This document shows positions 53,289-62,149 of a stretch of DNA of 64,000 bases, in pieces. Position numbers and translations under genes: made by a program. The notes beneath the pieces are model-generated. The model worked only from the letters and a program-made list of their open reading frames with translations. It did no database searches and was not told the origin of the DNA. Position 1 is the first letter of the stretch; each line of letters opens with the position of its first letter. Location of the stretch: NCBI GenBank assembly GCA_900696495.1, contig CAADGI010000012.1, forward strand, positions 124,001 to 188,000, read 5' to 3'. The stretch is from an uncultured Alphaproteobacteria bacterium. GTDB lineage: Bacteria; Pseudomonadota; Alphaproteobacteria; Micavibrionales; Micavibrionaceae.

Positions 53289-53498
53289 TCAAAACAGGTG
53301 GAATGCCCTTAATATATAGATGGCCGTAACGCCAAGCACCGCCATAAGCAGGCCGAACAGGCGCAGCGGCTGGGTCGGCATGGACAGGGCCATTGCCATA
53401 AGTTTTTTAACCTGGTCAGGGAAAAGGGCGTAGATCAGGCCTTCAATCACGAAAACGAGGAAGAAAGCCGTGAGGAGCGTGAGCGTGAAGGGCGACAT
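53289..53498 (-). CDS. DUF2065 family small membrane protein
   Basis: 69 residues with two hydrophobic helices (FTLTLLTAFFLVFVIEGLIYALFP and RLFGLLMAVLGVTAIYILRAF), and the family core LIYALFPDQVKKLM. YjeT-like proteins are commonly encoded next to hflC. Role unknown. It starts 17 bases after the hflC stop. Confidence 0.9.
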   Translation of the reverse strand: MSPFTLTLLTAFFLVFVIEGLIYALFPDQVKKLMAMALSMPTQPLRLFGLLMAVLGVTAIYILRAFHLF

Positions 53499-53515
53499 GG
53501 CGCGTCAGCCTATCG

Positions 53516-54562
53516 TCACGGCGCCGCGGGGCCGCTGGTATGGTCTTGGAAGTAACGGAAGAAATCGCTTCCCGGGGAGAGGATCAGCCTCGTTTCCGGA
53601 TCGGCCAGCGTGTTCTTGTAAGCTTCCATCGAGCGCATGAAGCCGTAGAAATCCTTGTCCTTGTTAAAGGCGTCGGCGTAAATCTTGATCGCGTCCTTGT
53701 CGCCCTGGCCCTTGATCATCTGCGCATCGCGGTTGGCTTCAGCGAGAATGACGGTGCGGTCCTTCTCGGCGGTGGAGCGGATTTCCAGCGCGCGCTCTTC
53801 GCCTTTCGCGCGGGTTTCGGTGGCGCGCTCCTTCAGGTCGGAAATCATGCGACGCACGGTGGAGGTGCGAAGGTCGGCCGTGAGATCGGCGCGGACGATG
53901 CGGACGTCGACGATTTCGATGCCGAGTCTGTCCTGCATGATCTTATTGTTCACGCGTTTTTTGATTTCTTCCATGATCGCTTCGCGTTCGGAAGAGAGAA
54001 GCGCTTGCAGGGTGACGCTGCCGAGCACGCCGCGCGTGGCATCGTTCAGGATGCTTTCGAGACGCTGGTCGGCGTTGGCGGTGGTGCGCAGGGTTTTCAG
54101 GAACTGCAGCGGGTCGTTGATTTTATAACGCGCGAAGGTGTCGGCGATGATGGGTTCGCCGCTGACATTCTGGATTTCGGGCGCGGGCGGCGCTTCGCCT
54201 TCAGCAGGCGGGGCGTCCGGCGTTTCGGGCGTTGTTTCCACATCCGGCTCGATGCCTTCCGCTTTTTGCGCGGGTGTCAGCGTGTAATGCTGGAAGCTCG
54301 AGCTGGCGATAACGACCTGCTCGGGCGGCGGATCGACCGAGAGAATGCGGCGGTCGAAATAACGCACTTCCTGCACCAGCGGAATTTTGAAATGAAGGCC
54401 GGGGCCTTTGGTGAAAGTGGACGGATCGTTCGGGTTGCCGATGGGTTGGCCAAGCTGAAGAACGATGGCCTGTTCGCGCTGGTCAACGATGAACAGCGAT
54501 TGCGAAGCGCCGATCAGGACGGCGGCGAGAACCAGAAGCAATACTATGGATGTCTTGCTCAT
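53516..54562 (-). CDS. hflC: HflC, SPFH-domain modulator of FtsH protease
   Basis: 348 residues. N-terminal membrane anchor (IVLLLVLAAVLIGASQSLFIVDQREQAIVLQLG), then a periplasmic band-7/SPFH domain. HflC forms a large cage complex with HflK that encloses and modulates FtsH. There is a Pro/Glu/Ala-rich insertion (IEPDVETTPETPDAPPAEGEAPPAPEIQ) of about 30 residues not found in E. coli HflC. It overlaps hflK by 4 bp. Confidence 0.93.
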   Translation of the reverse strand: MSKTSIVLLLVLAAVLIGASQSLFIVDQREQAIVLQLGQPIGNPNDPSTFTKGPGLHFKIPLVQEVRYFDRRILSVDPPPEQVVIASSSFQHYTLTPAQKAEGIEPDVETTPETPDAPPAEGEAPPAPEIQNVSGEPIIADTFARYKINDPLQFLKTLRTTANADQRLESILNDATRGVLGSVTLQALLSSEREAIMEEIKKRVNNKIMQDRLGIEIVDVRIVRADLTADLRTSTVRRMISDLKERATETRAKGEERALEIRSTAEKDRTVILAEANRDAQMIKGQGDKDAIKIYADAFNKDKDFYGFMRSMEAYKNTLADPETRLILSPGSDFFRYFQDHTSGPAAP

Positions 54563-55734
54563 TGCACGAGTCCTTCCGGCGTTGTCGTCTGAATTTCCGG
54601 CTTCGGCGCGGCGCGCACCGATGATTTGTTAAGCTCATTCAGGGGCAGGTACGGCACGACGCCCTGGCCGCCATTTTTATCGAGAATGATTTTTTGCGCG
54701 TTCTTCAGCACTTCTTCCATCGTCTCGATATAAATACGTTCCTTGGTTACGTCCTTGCCGCCGAGATAAGCCGCATAGACGGAATTGAAACGGTCAGCGT
54801 CGCCGTTCGCCTTGGCGATGACGGACTGGCGGTAACCTTCGGCCTCGCGGTTCATTTGGGTCGCGAGACCGCGCGCTTTCGGCAAAATATCCTCGCGGTA
54901 GGCCTCGGCGCGGTTCTGGACATCCTCGGCGTCCTGTTTTGCGGACTGAACATCCTGGAAGGCGTCCTGCACGTCGGGGTGGACTTCGGCCTTTTTGATC
55001 AGGACCTGGGAAATTGTGACGCCGGATCTGTATTCATCAAGATTTTGCTGGATGATCGCCTTGGTTTTCGCGGCGACCTCCTCGCGTTTATTAGTGATGA
55101 TCGGGAACATTTCCGTCTGGCCGACGACATCGCGGATGGCGGATTGTGCGACCTGTTTAATGGTGTTTTCCTGGTCTTCGATGTTGAAGATGAAATCCTC
55201 GGCCGATTTGATGCTCCACTGCAGCACGATGTTGAGGTCGACGATGTTGCGGTCCGAAGTCAGCATCAGGCTTTCCTCGGGCAGGTCGCGCTGGCCGCGT
55301 TCGCCGGTGCGGTCATAGGCTTCGGTGAAGCCGATATTCATCGAGCGCAGTTCGTTGACCTTGACGGTTTCCGCCGTTTCGATCGGTGCGGGGAAGTGGT
55401 AGCCGAGGCCTTCCTTGTCGACGGTGCGGACCCACGCGCCGAAACGCTGGATCACGACGTTGTCGCCGGGATTGACGATGAAAAAACCGCTCGCCAGCCA
55501 GAGCGCGACAACGGCTAGAAGAATGACCCCGATAATGCTGAAGGAGTTGAGTTCGCCGGGCATGACGCTGCGGAAATTCTGCTGGGCGCGGCGCAGCATT
55601 TCATCGATATCCGGGGGTTCATTGCCGCCGCCGGGGGGCCTTTGTCCGCCGCCGCCCCATGCGCCGCGATCGTCATTGCCGGGCCGGCCCCAGGGGTTTT
55701 TCCTTTTATTGTCGGGTTTATCGTCCCAGCCCAT
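54559..55734 (-). CDS. hflK: HflK, SPFH-domain modulator of FtsH protease
   Basis: 391 residues. Gly/Pro/Asp-rich cytosolic N-terminus (DKPDNKRKNPWGRPGNDD...), one membrane helix (FSIIGVILLAVVALWLASGFFIV), and a SPFH domain (GDNVVIQRFGAWVRTV...). The C-terminal region is helical. It is the partner of HflC, whose start overlaps its stop by 4 bp (ATGA). First gene of the minus-strand run that leads to degP and miaA. Confidence 0.95.
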   Translation of the reverse strand: MGWDDKPDNKRKNPWGRPGNDDRGAWGGGGQRPPGGGNEPPDIDEMLRRAQQNFRSVMPGELNSFSIIGVILLAVVALWLASGFFIVNPGDNVVIQRFGAWVRTVDKEGLGYHFPAPIETAETVKVNELRSMNIGFTEAYDRTGERGQRDLPEESLMLTSDRNIVDLNIVLQWSIKSAEDFIFNIEDQENTIKQVAQSAIRDVVGQTEMFPIITNKREEVAAKTKAIIQQNLDEYRSGVTISQVLIKKAEVHPDVQDAFQDVQSAKQDAEDVQNRAEAYREDILPKARGLATQMNREAEGYRQSVIAKANGDADRFNSVYAAYLGGKDVTKERIYIETMEEVLKNAQKIILDKNGGQGVVPYLPLNELNKSSVRAAPKPEIQTTTPEGLVQ

Positions 55735-55825
55735 GATTTTCGCGCCTGAATCCTGTTTTTGCGTGTTTTGTTTTTAACGGTTATAAGAATATCTCTTTCG
55801 CCTAGGAAAGCAAGGATAACGGGCC

Positions 55826-56893
55826 ATGAAACCGGCTGTTTTGCAGAAGGAAATTAAAGATAAAATAATGGGGGCACTGGGTCGTGTGAACGATCCCGGG
55901 CGCGGGCGCGATATTGTTTCGCTGGGCATGGTTGCGGGTCTGCAGGTGGCCGAAGACGGCAACGTGATTTTCATGATCGAGGTCGACCCGGCGCGCGGGG
56001 CCAAGCTGGAGCCATTACGTCAAGAGGCGGAGCGCGCGGCGGCGGGTGTCGCGGGCGTGCGGAAAGTCACCGCCGTCCTGACCGCGCAAAAATCCGCGAA
56101 TGATCCGCATGGCATGGAAAAAAATCCGCGCCTTGAACTGCCGATTAAAAACATCATCGCGGTGGCGAGCGGCAAAGGCGGCGTCGGCAAATCGACGGTG
56201 GCGATGAACCTTGCGGTTGCGCTTGGCAAGGCCGGTCAATCGGTCGGCTTGCTGGATGCCGATATTTACGGGCCGAGTGTGCCGAAAATGTCGGGCCTCG
56301 AAGGACAGAAGCCGAAACAGAATGATGACGGCAAACTCATCCCGCTTTCCGCGCACGGTTTAAAAATCATGTCGATCGGTTTTATGCTGCAGCAGGAAGC
56401 GCCGCTGGTCTGGCGCGGGCCGATGGTGCAGACGGCCGTTTATCAAATGCTGCGCGATGTCGCATGGGGCGCGGATGAAAACCCGCTCGATGTTCTCATC
56501 GTCGACATGCCGCCGGGTACAGGTGACGCGCAACTGACGCTGGCGCAGAAAGTGCCGGTGACGGGCGCGGTGATCGTTTCGACGCCGCAGGATATTGCGC
56601 TGATCGACGCGCGCAAGGCCGTGGCGATGTTCCAGAAAGTGAATGTAAAAATTTTGGGCCTCATCGAAAATATGAGCACGCATGTCTGCAGCAATTGCGG
56701 GCATGAGGAGCATATTTTCGGCCATGGCGGCGCGAAGCGCGAGGCCGAAAAACTCGGCGTGCCGTTCCTTGGTGAAATTCCGCTGAATGCGAAAATTCGG
56801 AAAAATTCGGACGAGGGAAGGCCTGTTTCTGAAGATATTTTTGCGGAAATTTCCAAAGTTGTCATTGCGAGCGCAGCGAAGCAATCCAGTTAG
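55826..56893 (+). CDS. apbC: Iron-sulfur cluster carrier protein ApbC/Mrp
   Basis: 355 residues. An N-terminal MIP18/DUF59 domain (LQKEIKDKIMGALGRVNDPGRGRDIVSLGMV) precedes the P-loop NTPase (IIAVASGKGGVGKSTVAMNLAVAL, then GLLDADIYGPSVPKM) and the cluster-binding CxxC (HVCSNCGHEEHIFG). It assembles and transfers Fe-S clusters to apoproteins. The last 11 residues (VVIASAAKQSS) and the stop codon come from a palindromic element (56861-56932), so the native C-terminus was probably altered by insertion. Divergent from hflK. Confidence 0.94.
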   Translation: MKPAVLQKEIKDKIMGALGRVNDPGRGRDIVSLGMVAGLQVAEDGNVIFMIEVDPARGAKLEPLRQEAERAAAGVAGVRKVTAVLTAQKSANDPHGMEKNPRLELPIKNIIAVASGKGGVGKSTVAMNLAVALGKAGQSVGLLDADIYGPSVPKMSGLEGQKPKQNDDGKLIPLSAHGLKIMSIGFMLQQEAPLVWRGPMVQTAVYQMLRDVAWGADENPLDVLIVDMPPGTGDAQLTLAQKVPVTGAVIVSTPQDIALIDARKAVAMFQKVNVKILGLIENMSTHVCSNCGHEEHIFGHGGAKREAEKLGVPFLGEIPLNAKIRKNSDEGRPVSEDIFAEISKVVIASAAKQSS

Positions 56894-56932
56894 AATGGAT
56901 CGCTTCGTCGGCTTTGCCTCCTCGCGATGACG
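56861..56932. repeat. Palindromic element, GCGAAGCAATCCAG family, copy 3 (overlaps apbC end)
   Basis: GTCATTGCGAGCGCAGCG...AAGCAATCCAGT, then ATGGATCGCTTCGTCGG...CCTCCTCGCGATGACGG. It provides the final codons of apbC. After the stop it also forms a long hairpin that could terminate both apbC and the convergent folA. Similar to 47191-47287 and 20531-20629. Confidence 0.85.
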
Positions 56933-56935
56933 GCG

Positions 56936-57448
56936 TTATTTTCTTTCCAGCACGTAGAACGTAAAGGGCGGATCGCCTTCGCGCGGGTCTTCCGAAACGA
57001 CGTTCCAGTCGTTCCAGTCGAAATCGGGAAAAAACGTATCGCCCTCATACTCGCGGTCGATGATCGTGATGTAGAGGCGTTCCGTAACCGGCAATGTTTC
57101 CTTATAAATCTGGCCGCCGCCGATGATGAAAATTTCCTGAACGTTCATCTCTTTCGCTTTTTCCATCGCCAGCGCCAGGGCTTCATCGATGGTTTTGACG
57201 AAGAACGGGCCGTTCTCGTTGACAGGCTCCGTAAAGGCGCTGCTGATGACGATGTTGGGGCGTCCCGGCAGCGGCTTGCCGAGTGATTCATACGATTTGC
57301 GGCCCATGACCACCGGGTGGCCGAGCGTCGTTCTTTTGAAATATTTGAAATCCTCGGGGATGTGCCAGGCGAGACCGTTTGCGACCCCGATCACCCGATT
57401 GCGGGCCATGGCTGCAATTGACGAAATTGTTATTTTCGTGGCATTCAT
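56936..57448 (-). CDS. folA: Dihydrofolate reductase
   Basis: NADPH-dependent reduction of dihydrofolate to tetrahydrofolate. 170 residues. Visible family motifs: ISSIAAMARNRVIGVANGLAWHIPEDFKYFKRTTLG (with the catalytic acidic residue as Asp/Glu in PED), HPVVMGRKSYESLGKPLPGRPNIVIS, and EIFIIGGGQIYKETL. The partner ThyA is nearby on the same strand, so folate recycling with dTMP synthesis is a functional pair, separated by an unrelated hypothetical gene on the other strand. Confidence 0.96.
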   Translation of the reverse strand: MNATKITISSIAAMARNRVIGVANGLAWHIPEDFKYFKRTTLGHPVVMGRKSYESLGKPLPGRPNIVISSAFTEPVNENGPFFVKTIDEALALAMEKAKEMNVQEIFIIGGGQIYKETLPVTERLYITIIDREYEGDTFFPDFDWNDWNVVSEDPREGDPPFTFYVLERK

Positions 57449-57575
57449 GGACCTATACTTTATAGGGGTGTTTTAAGGCTGTATATGGCTGTTTTTTGTC
57501 ATTATTGACAGTTTTACTTGACATAACAAATGGACTATATTAAGGTCCAAGACTTCAAGATTCAGGGAGATATAA

Positions 57576-58019
57576 ATGCGTTCGATTCCGGGCAAAGTCA
57601 GTTTATTGCAAGGCCGTGTACATTCATATTTTGGAAAAATTAATAAATCGCACGACGCAATGTCGATTGATACATTCAGCCGGGAAAGTTTTATTGATGC
57701 CGCACATCAGCAATTTGCCGCTGATCATGTCATAGCCGAAGTAAAATCTTTTTCCATGGGGCCAGATCGTTTTAAAGTTTATATTACCGGAGACGATCAG
57801 GCTGGAATTCAAAGCTCCCTGCGCAAAATTTTTTCCCAGCTAAATATTGAAGGTATGGTCGAAGTTGTTAAAAAGCCGCAATCCATTAAAGGCGAAGCAT
57901 ACAGCACATGGCTGAAAAACGATCAAAAGGTGGAACAGGTCATGAATAATTTCGGCCGCCGGCAAGTTTCATCTGAATCAGGAGCAGTTGAAGTGCATGC
58001 CCCTGCGGCGAGAGCCTAA
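57576..58019 (+). CDS. Hypothetical protein between folA and thyA
   Basis: 147 residues, soluble, no recognised domain. Contains [31 protein letters not shown], which looks like a small alpha/beta fold, and a positively charged N-terminus. AT-rich codons compared with folA and thyA. Two TTGACA hexamers lie at 57505 and 57518, and GGGAGAT precedes the ATG. Its stop overlaps the convergent thyA stop by 4 bp. Function unknown. Confidence 0.65.
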   Translation: MRSIPGKVSLLQGRVHSYFGKINKSHDAMSIDTFSRESFIDAAHQQFAADHVIAEVKSFSMGPDRFKVYITGDDQAGIQSSLRKIFSQLNIEGMVEVVKKPQSIKGEAYSTWLKNDQKVEQVMNNFGRRQVSSESGAVEVHAPAARA

Positions 58020-58810
58020 ACCGCAACCACGCCCTTGATGTGCGGGTGCGCGTCGTAGCCGACGAGCTCGAAATCCTCGAATTTGAAATCGAAAATATTG
58101 TTGACGTGCGGGTTGAGATGCATTTCCGGCAGCGGTTTGGGCTCGCGCGTTAACTGGAGCTGCGCCTGCTCGATGTGGTTCGAATACAAATGCGCATCGC
58201 CGAATGTGTGCACGAATTCGCCGGGTTTCAGTCCCGTCACCTGCGCGACCATTAATGTAAGCAAAGCATAAGACGCGATATTGAATGGCACGCCGAGGAA
58301 AATGTCGGCGCTGCGCTGGTAGAGCTGGCAGGATAATTTTCCGTCCGCGACATAGAACTGGAAAAAGGCGTGGCAGGGCGGCAGCGCCATCTTGCCGATC
58401 TCGCCGACATTCCACGCGGAGACGATCAGGCGGCGATCGTCGGGGTTAGCCTTGATGCGCTCGATCACATTCGAAATCTGGTCGATGGCACGGCCGTCGG
58501 CGGTGGGCCAAGATCGCCATTGATGCCCGTAGACGGGGCCGAGATTGCCGTCTTCGTCGGCCCATTCGTCCCAGATGCGCACGCCGTTGTCTTTCAGGTA
58601 TTTGATGTTGGTGTCGCCGGAAAGGAACCAGATCAGTTCATGGACGATGGATTTCAGATGAAGCTTTTTCGTCGTGACCATCGGAAAGCCTTCCGATAAA
58701 TCGAAACGCATCTGGCGTCCGAAAACGCTCAAGGTGCCGGTGCCGGTGCGGTCTTCTTTTTTCGCGCCGTTTTCGAGAACGTCACGCATCAGGTCGAGAT
58801 ATTGCTTCAT
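58016..58810 (-). CDS. thyA: Thymidylate synthase
   Basis: Methylates dUMP to dTMP using methylene-THF. 264 residues, same as the E. coli enzyme. Signature: catalytic Cys in [46 protein letters not shown] and the C-terminal [10 protein letters not shown]. Generates dihydrofolate that FolA recycles. Intact; the ATG is followed by [30 protein letters not shown] as in the family. Confidence 0.97.
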   Translation of the reverse strand: MKQYLDLMRDVLENGAKKEDRTGTGTLSVFGRQMRFDLSEGFPMVTTKKLHLKSIVHELIWFLSGDTNIKYLKDNGVRIWDEWADEDGNLGPVYGHQWRSWPTADGRAIDQISNVIERIKANPDDRRLIVSAWNVGEIGKMALPPCHAFFQFYVADGKLSCQLYQRSADIFLGVPFNIASYALLTLMVAQVTGLKPGEFVHTFGDAHLYSNHIEQAQLQLTREPKPLPEMHLNPHVNNIFDFKFEDFELVGYDAHPHIKGVVAV

Positions 58811-58870
58811 GGGAAGAGTTTCTTTGATTCTTATTTAAAAGGCAATTTTCGTTGTTTCATCACCCACAGA

Positions 58871-58951
58871 CGTCATTCCGGCGAAAGCCGGAATCCATCG
58901 TTCAATTCAGTGGAAACGGATAAATGGACCCCGGCTTTCGCCGGGGTGACG
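58871..58951. repeat. Palindromic element, CGTCATTCCGGCGAAAGCC type
   Basis: CGTCATTCCGGCGAAAGCCG and CCGGCTTTCGCCGGGGTGACG are imperfect complements around a short centre with GGAATCCA. A very widespread type of bacterial palindromic element, lying between thyA and msrB. A shortened relative is at 29830-29863. Confidence 0.75.
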
Positions 58952-58954
58952 ATA

Positions 58955-59539
58955 TTACTTTTCAAACAAAGCCTTGTATTCGCCGTAGCCCTTGGCATCG
59001 AGTTCGGCCAGCGGGATGAATTTCAACGAGGCGGAGTTCATGCAATAGCGCAGGCCGCCCTTGTCCTTCGGCCCATCTTCGAAAACATGGCCGAGGTGCG
59101 AATCACCCGAAGCCGAGCGGATCTCGGTGCGGGCGGCGCCGAGTTTATAATCCTGATGTTCCTTCACGAATTTGGGGTCGAGCGGTCTGGTGAAGCTTGG
59201 CCAGCCGGTGCCGGAATCGTATTTATCCCTGGATGAAAATAACGGCTCGCCGGTGACGACGTCGACATAGATGCCGTCTTCCTTGTTGTCCCAGTATTCA
59301 TTGTGGAACGGGCGTTCGGTGCCGTCATGCTGCGTGACGTAGCGCTGCATTTCGGTGAGGCCGTCAATGGCTTCCTGGGTCTTGGCATAGGGTGCTTTGG
59401 TCACGGGCAATTCTCCTGTGTTCGATTCTGCGGCGTTTGACTCAGCCTCCGGGGGCGGTTCCTCGGCGGGATCTGCGGCATAGGCAGGCACCTGGAACAG
59501 CGACAGGGCGGCGATGGTCAGCATCAGTGTTTTATTCAT
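58955..59539 (-). CDS. msrB: Peptide methionine sulfoxide reductase B, secreted form
   Basis: 194 residues: signal peptide [23 protein letters not shown], an acidic linker, then a full MsrB domain. Conserved GTGWPSF and [11 protein letters not shown] (catalytic Cys) are present. The two CxxC zinc pairs of the common type are replaced (e.g. [13 protein letters not shown]), so it is the zinc-free form. It would reduce oxidised methionine in the periplasm, with an unidentified thiol donor (the DsbD-like protein is a candidate by inference). Confidence 0.93.
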   Translation of the reverse strand: MNKTLMLTIAALSLFQVPAYAADPAEEPPPEAESNAAESNTGELPVTKAPYAKTQEAIDGLTEMQRYVTQHDGTERPFHNEYWDNKEDGIYVDVVTGEPLFSSRDKYDSGTGWPSFTRPLDPKFVKEHQDYKLGAARTEIRSASGDSHLGHVFEDGPKDKGGLRYCMNSASLKFIPLAELDAKGYGEYKALFEK

Positions 59540-59681
59540 GGGATCCCTTTTAGATTATATGGATGAGGGTTTGGTTTTCTCAAGTTGCCCCTTTATACGG
59601 GTGCAAGATGCCCACCCGGCGGAATAAATTGTTAACTTATTGAAATAATTTATAAATTTTTAAAAAATGCCTATGAAATTC

Positions 59682-59709
59682 TTGATTTTTAAGGATTTTT
59701 CCCTATAAT
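59682..59709 (+). promoter_or_regulatory. Promoter of the tmRNA gene
   Basis: TTGATT (59682-59687), a 16-base spacer and a perfect TATAAT (59704-59709) lie a few bases before the acceptor piece. The transcript would start near 59716. Confidence 0.7.
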
Positions 59710-59715
59710 AAGAAA

Positions 59716-60123
59716 TGCCGGTTCGCCGGTTATGACGCTAAACGCGGATACGTAATAGACGTTATGGACCCGGGGGCAGTGCCCGGCGGCTCCACCACTT
59801 CAGTAATAAGTATAAGTTATAAGAAATAATATTTTTAAAGCTTTTCACTTATAGCTTACGTACTGAAGCGGCGGGGCCGAAACAGGATCGACATGCGTAT
59901 TAAAGGTATTTTGCGGCGTCCGGAATAGGCCTAACGTTACTGGGCCATTTGATAGTTGCAAATGACAACTCTCAGTTCGTAGCCGCTAACGACAACGTCG
60001 TTCGCGAAGTTCGTAAGGCCGCCTAATTGGGCACTTTACGTTGCTACACCTTAATCCCTTCCTACTAACCTAGGAAGGTGGGGTCCGGTGGGTACCTCGC
60101 AACAGAAACCCACCATTTTTTTT
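59716..60123 (+). ncRNA. ssrA: Two-piece (permuted) transfer-messenger RNA
   Basis: Ribosome rescue RNA. The acceptor piece comes first and ends in CGGCTCC-A-CCA (59787-59797). The coding piece starts at 59873 with GGGGCCGAAACAGGATCGAC, whose GGGGCCG pairs with CGGCTCC to form the 7-bp tRNA-like acceptor stem (one G-U). A 75-base AT-rich spacer with an outer stem (CTTCAGTA/TACTGAAG) lies between and is removed in maturation. The resume codon is GCA 59958 after GATAGTT. The tag has 22 codons to TAA 60024-60026, starting ANDNSQFV and ending RKAA. A hairpin terminator (GGTGGGT/ACCCACC, then eight Ts) ends at 60123. Confidence 0.95.
60087..60123 (+). terminator. Intrinsic terminator of ssrA
   Basis: GGTGGGT (60087-60093) pairs with ACCCACC (60108-60114), followed by an A and eight Ts (60116-60123). 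Confidence 0.85.
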
Positions 60124-60150
60124 ATTGCCGGGTGCGTGTAGACTTTCCTG

Positions 60151-62067
60151 ATGACTCGCTGGCTTTTTCCTTTCATCTGGCTTTTGTGTTTTGCTGCAGC
60201 GCTGATGCCGTTCGCGGCATATGAGGCGGAGTTCATCTTTATCGCCGTGTCATTGCTTGCCGTGGCGGTTTCGTTCGCGATGTTGAAATATGATTTCACG
60301 GTGCGCGTGACGCGAACGGACGCAGCCGTGCTGATCCCGGTTTTTGCGTTCTGGAGTGTTGCGCTGGCGAGCGTCGCGCTTTCTGAAATTCCGACGATCA
60401 GCCTGATTTACTTCGGTGTGTTCAGCCTGTTTCCATTGTCTTTTTGCTGCGGCATGCTGGCGCGCGAAAAAATGTGGTTTTTTGCAGTAGCCGGGATCGG
60501 GTATGCATCATTGGCAACGGTTATTTTGCTGCACGATTTTGTGCTCGTTTCAACCGAAGCCGTGCCTTCACTGCGCATCCAGTGGCCCTTTGCCGATGCG
60601 AACGCGCTGGCAGGATTTCTGCTGCCGGGTTTTTTTGCGGCGCTGGGGTTGATGCTGGGCAGCAGGCGGCGCGCTGATTCCAATATCGGAATGATGCTTG
60701 CAATCCTGGCAGTTGCAGGGGTGATGGCGACCGGCAGCCGGGGCGGCCTGGCGGCAATGATCTGCGCGCTCGCGGTGTTTACAATTTTGTCATGGCCGCA
60801 GATCATGCACCATAAACGCTGTGTTTTTCTTTTTCTCGCCGCGATAGCGGTGTTGGCGATGATTCCGGGCCTTGTGCCCGAACACAATGCGGGCGAGCGC
60901 ATAATCCTTACCCTGACCGGCCAGGAGCCGTTTTTATGGACACGGCCCGCGATCTGGGCCGGGGCGTGGCAGATCGCGCGGGAGCATTTCTGGACCGGCA
61001 CGGGAATCGGCACATTTTATTTATATTATCCGGCCGTCAATGCGGGCGATTATTATTCGGCCGGGCGCATGGCGCATAACGACCCGCTGCAATTCTGGGC
61101 GGAAATGGGGGTGTTGGCCCCATTACTGTTCTACGGGTTCATTCTCGTGGCTTGCGTTTTAACCTGGCGGGCTTTGAAAAACTTCCCGCGCGATGATGTA
61201 AGACGCATGCGGATTATCGCGCCGTTCTGTGCGCTGGGTGCTTTGGTGCTTCATGCGCATGTGAACTTTCCTTTTTATATTCCTGCGACGCTGATGCTGG
61301 CGGGTATCTTTACGGGGTGCTGGTTCGTGCAGGTGCGGCAGGCCATGGCCGGCGCAGATGCCGCGAAGCCGCTGCGGCACAGGCAAGCGTTGAAAATTGT
61401 ATTGATTGTGCCGCTGCTGGCGATTTTATACGGCTTCATGATTCTGCAGGCCAGCCACATAGTTTTTATGCGCGGTGATCTGCGCGGGCAGGTAGGCGAT
61501 CTGACCGGATTTGCAGATGATATCAACAAGGCGAGTCGGATGGCCGGACGAAAAAATACGGATTCGTTGTTAATGGCCGCGCAGGTAAATGTTGCAAGCC
61601 TGCAGGCGCAGGGCGGCATTGCGCGTAAAAATTCGCAGCAGCTGCATGACGAGACCGTGAAGTTACTGGATGAAGTTCGAAGTCTTAACCCGCTTCTCGT
61701 TGCAACAGCGCACACGCGGGGGTTGCTGGCGGTGAGCCGTGCATTGCTGGGACTCGGCGGTGAAGGAAGCCCGGAGATTTTTTTCCAGGAGTCACTGGCG
61801 TTAGATCCGCGTTTCTTCCCTGCACGTATCGATCTGGCGCGTTATTACATGCGCAGGCATAACAAGCCGAAAGCGTTCTCGGTGCTGGAAGACGGACGAA
61901 AATGGGTCGATGCCGCCGATGCGCCGGATGTCTATTACGAGATGCTGGCGAGCAGCGCGATGGAACAAGGCCGCCATGATATAAGCCGTTTTGCGCTTGA
62001 AAGACTGGCCCGTTCCAAACGCCTGCAGGCCGCCAATTCCGCGCCGGATAGTGGAAAATTGCCGTAA
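60151..62067 (+). CDS. O-antigen ligase-like polytopic membrane protein with C-terminal helical repeats
   Basis: 638 residues. Ten or more helices in the first 450 residues, with the Wzy_C/O-antigen ligase core region (ATGSRGGLAAMICALAVFTIL and FWTGTGIGTFYLYYPAVNAG...MAHNDPLQFWAEMGVLAPLLFYGFIL). The last 190 residues are soluble, with helix-turn-helix units like TPR (FFQESLALDPRFFPARIDLARYYMRR). A transferase or polymerase of surface glycans is likely, or a similar Wzy-type protein; substrate unknown. Confidence 0.85.
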   Translation: MTRWLFPFIWLLCFAAALMPFAAYEAEFIFIAVSLLAVAVSFAMLKYDFTVRVTRTDAAVLIPVFAFWSVALASVALSEIPTISLIYFGVFSLFPLSFCCGMLAREKMWFFAVAGIGYASLATVILLHDFVLVSTEAVPSLRIQWPFADANALAGFLLPGFFAALGLMLGSRRRADSNIGMMLAILAVAGVMATGSRGGLAAMICALAVFTILSWPQIMHHKRCVFLFLAAIAVLAMIPGLVPEHNAGERIILTLTGQEPFLWTRPAIWAGAWQIAREHFWTGTGIGTFYLYYPAVNAGDYYSAGRMAHNDPLQFWAEMGVLAPLLFYGFILVACVLTWRALKNFPRDDVRRMRIIAPFCALGALVLHAHVNFPFYIPATLMLAGIFTGCWFVQVRQAMAGADAAKPLRHRQALKIVLIVPLLAILYGFMILQASHIVFMRGDLRGQVGDLTGFADDINKASRMAGRKNTDSLLMAAQVNVASLQAQGGIARKNSQQLHDETVKLLDEVRSLNPLLVATAHTRGLLAVSRALLGLGGEGSPEIFFQESLALDPRFFPARIDLARYYMRRHNKPKAFSVLEDGRKWVDAADAPDVYYEMLASSAMEQGRHDISRFALERLARSKRLQAANSAPDSGKLP

Positions 62068-62149
62068 TTTCAAGATGTTGTTTTCGGTGAACAGGCCTGT
62101 GAACAGTCTATAACCGGGCTTGATTTTCACCGCCATGCTTGCGACATAT

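Noticed and set aside
57505-57541. Two TTGACA hexamers and TATATT as a promoter of the 57.6 kb gene
   Set aside because: Spacings to the -10 candidate are 25 and 12 bases, so neither makes a standard promoter.
60051-60299. Minus-strand ORF across the end of the tmRNA gene
   Set aside because: It overlaps the ssrA terminator and the opposite gene; its sequence is explained by RNA structure.
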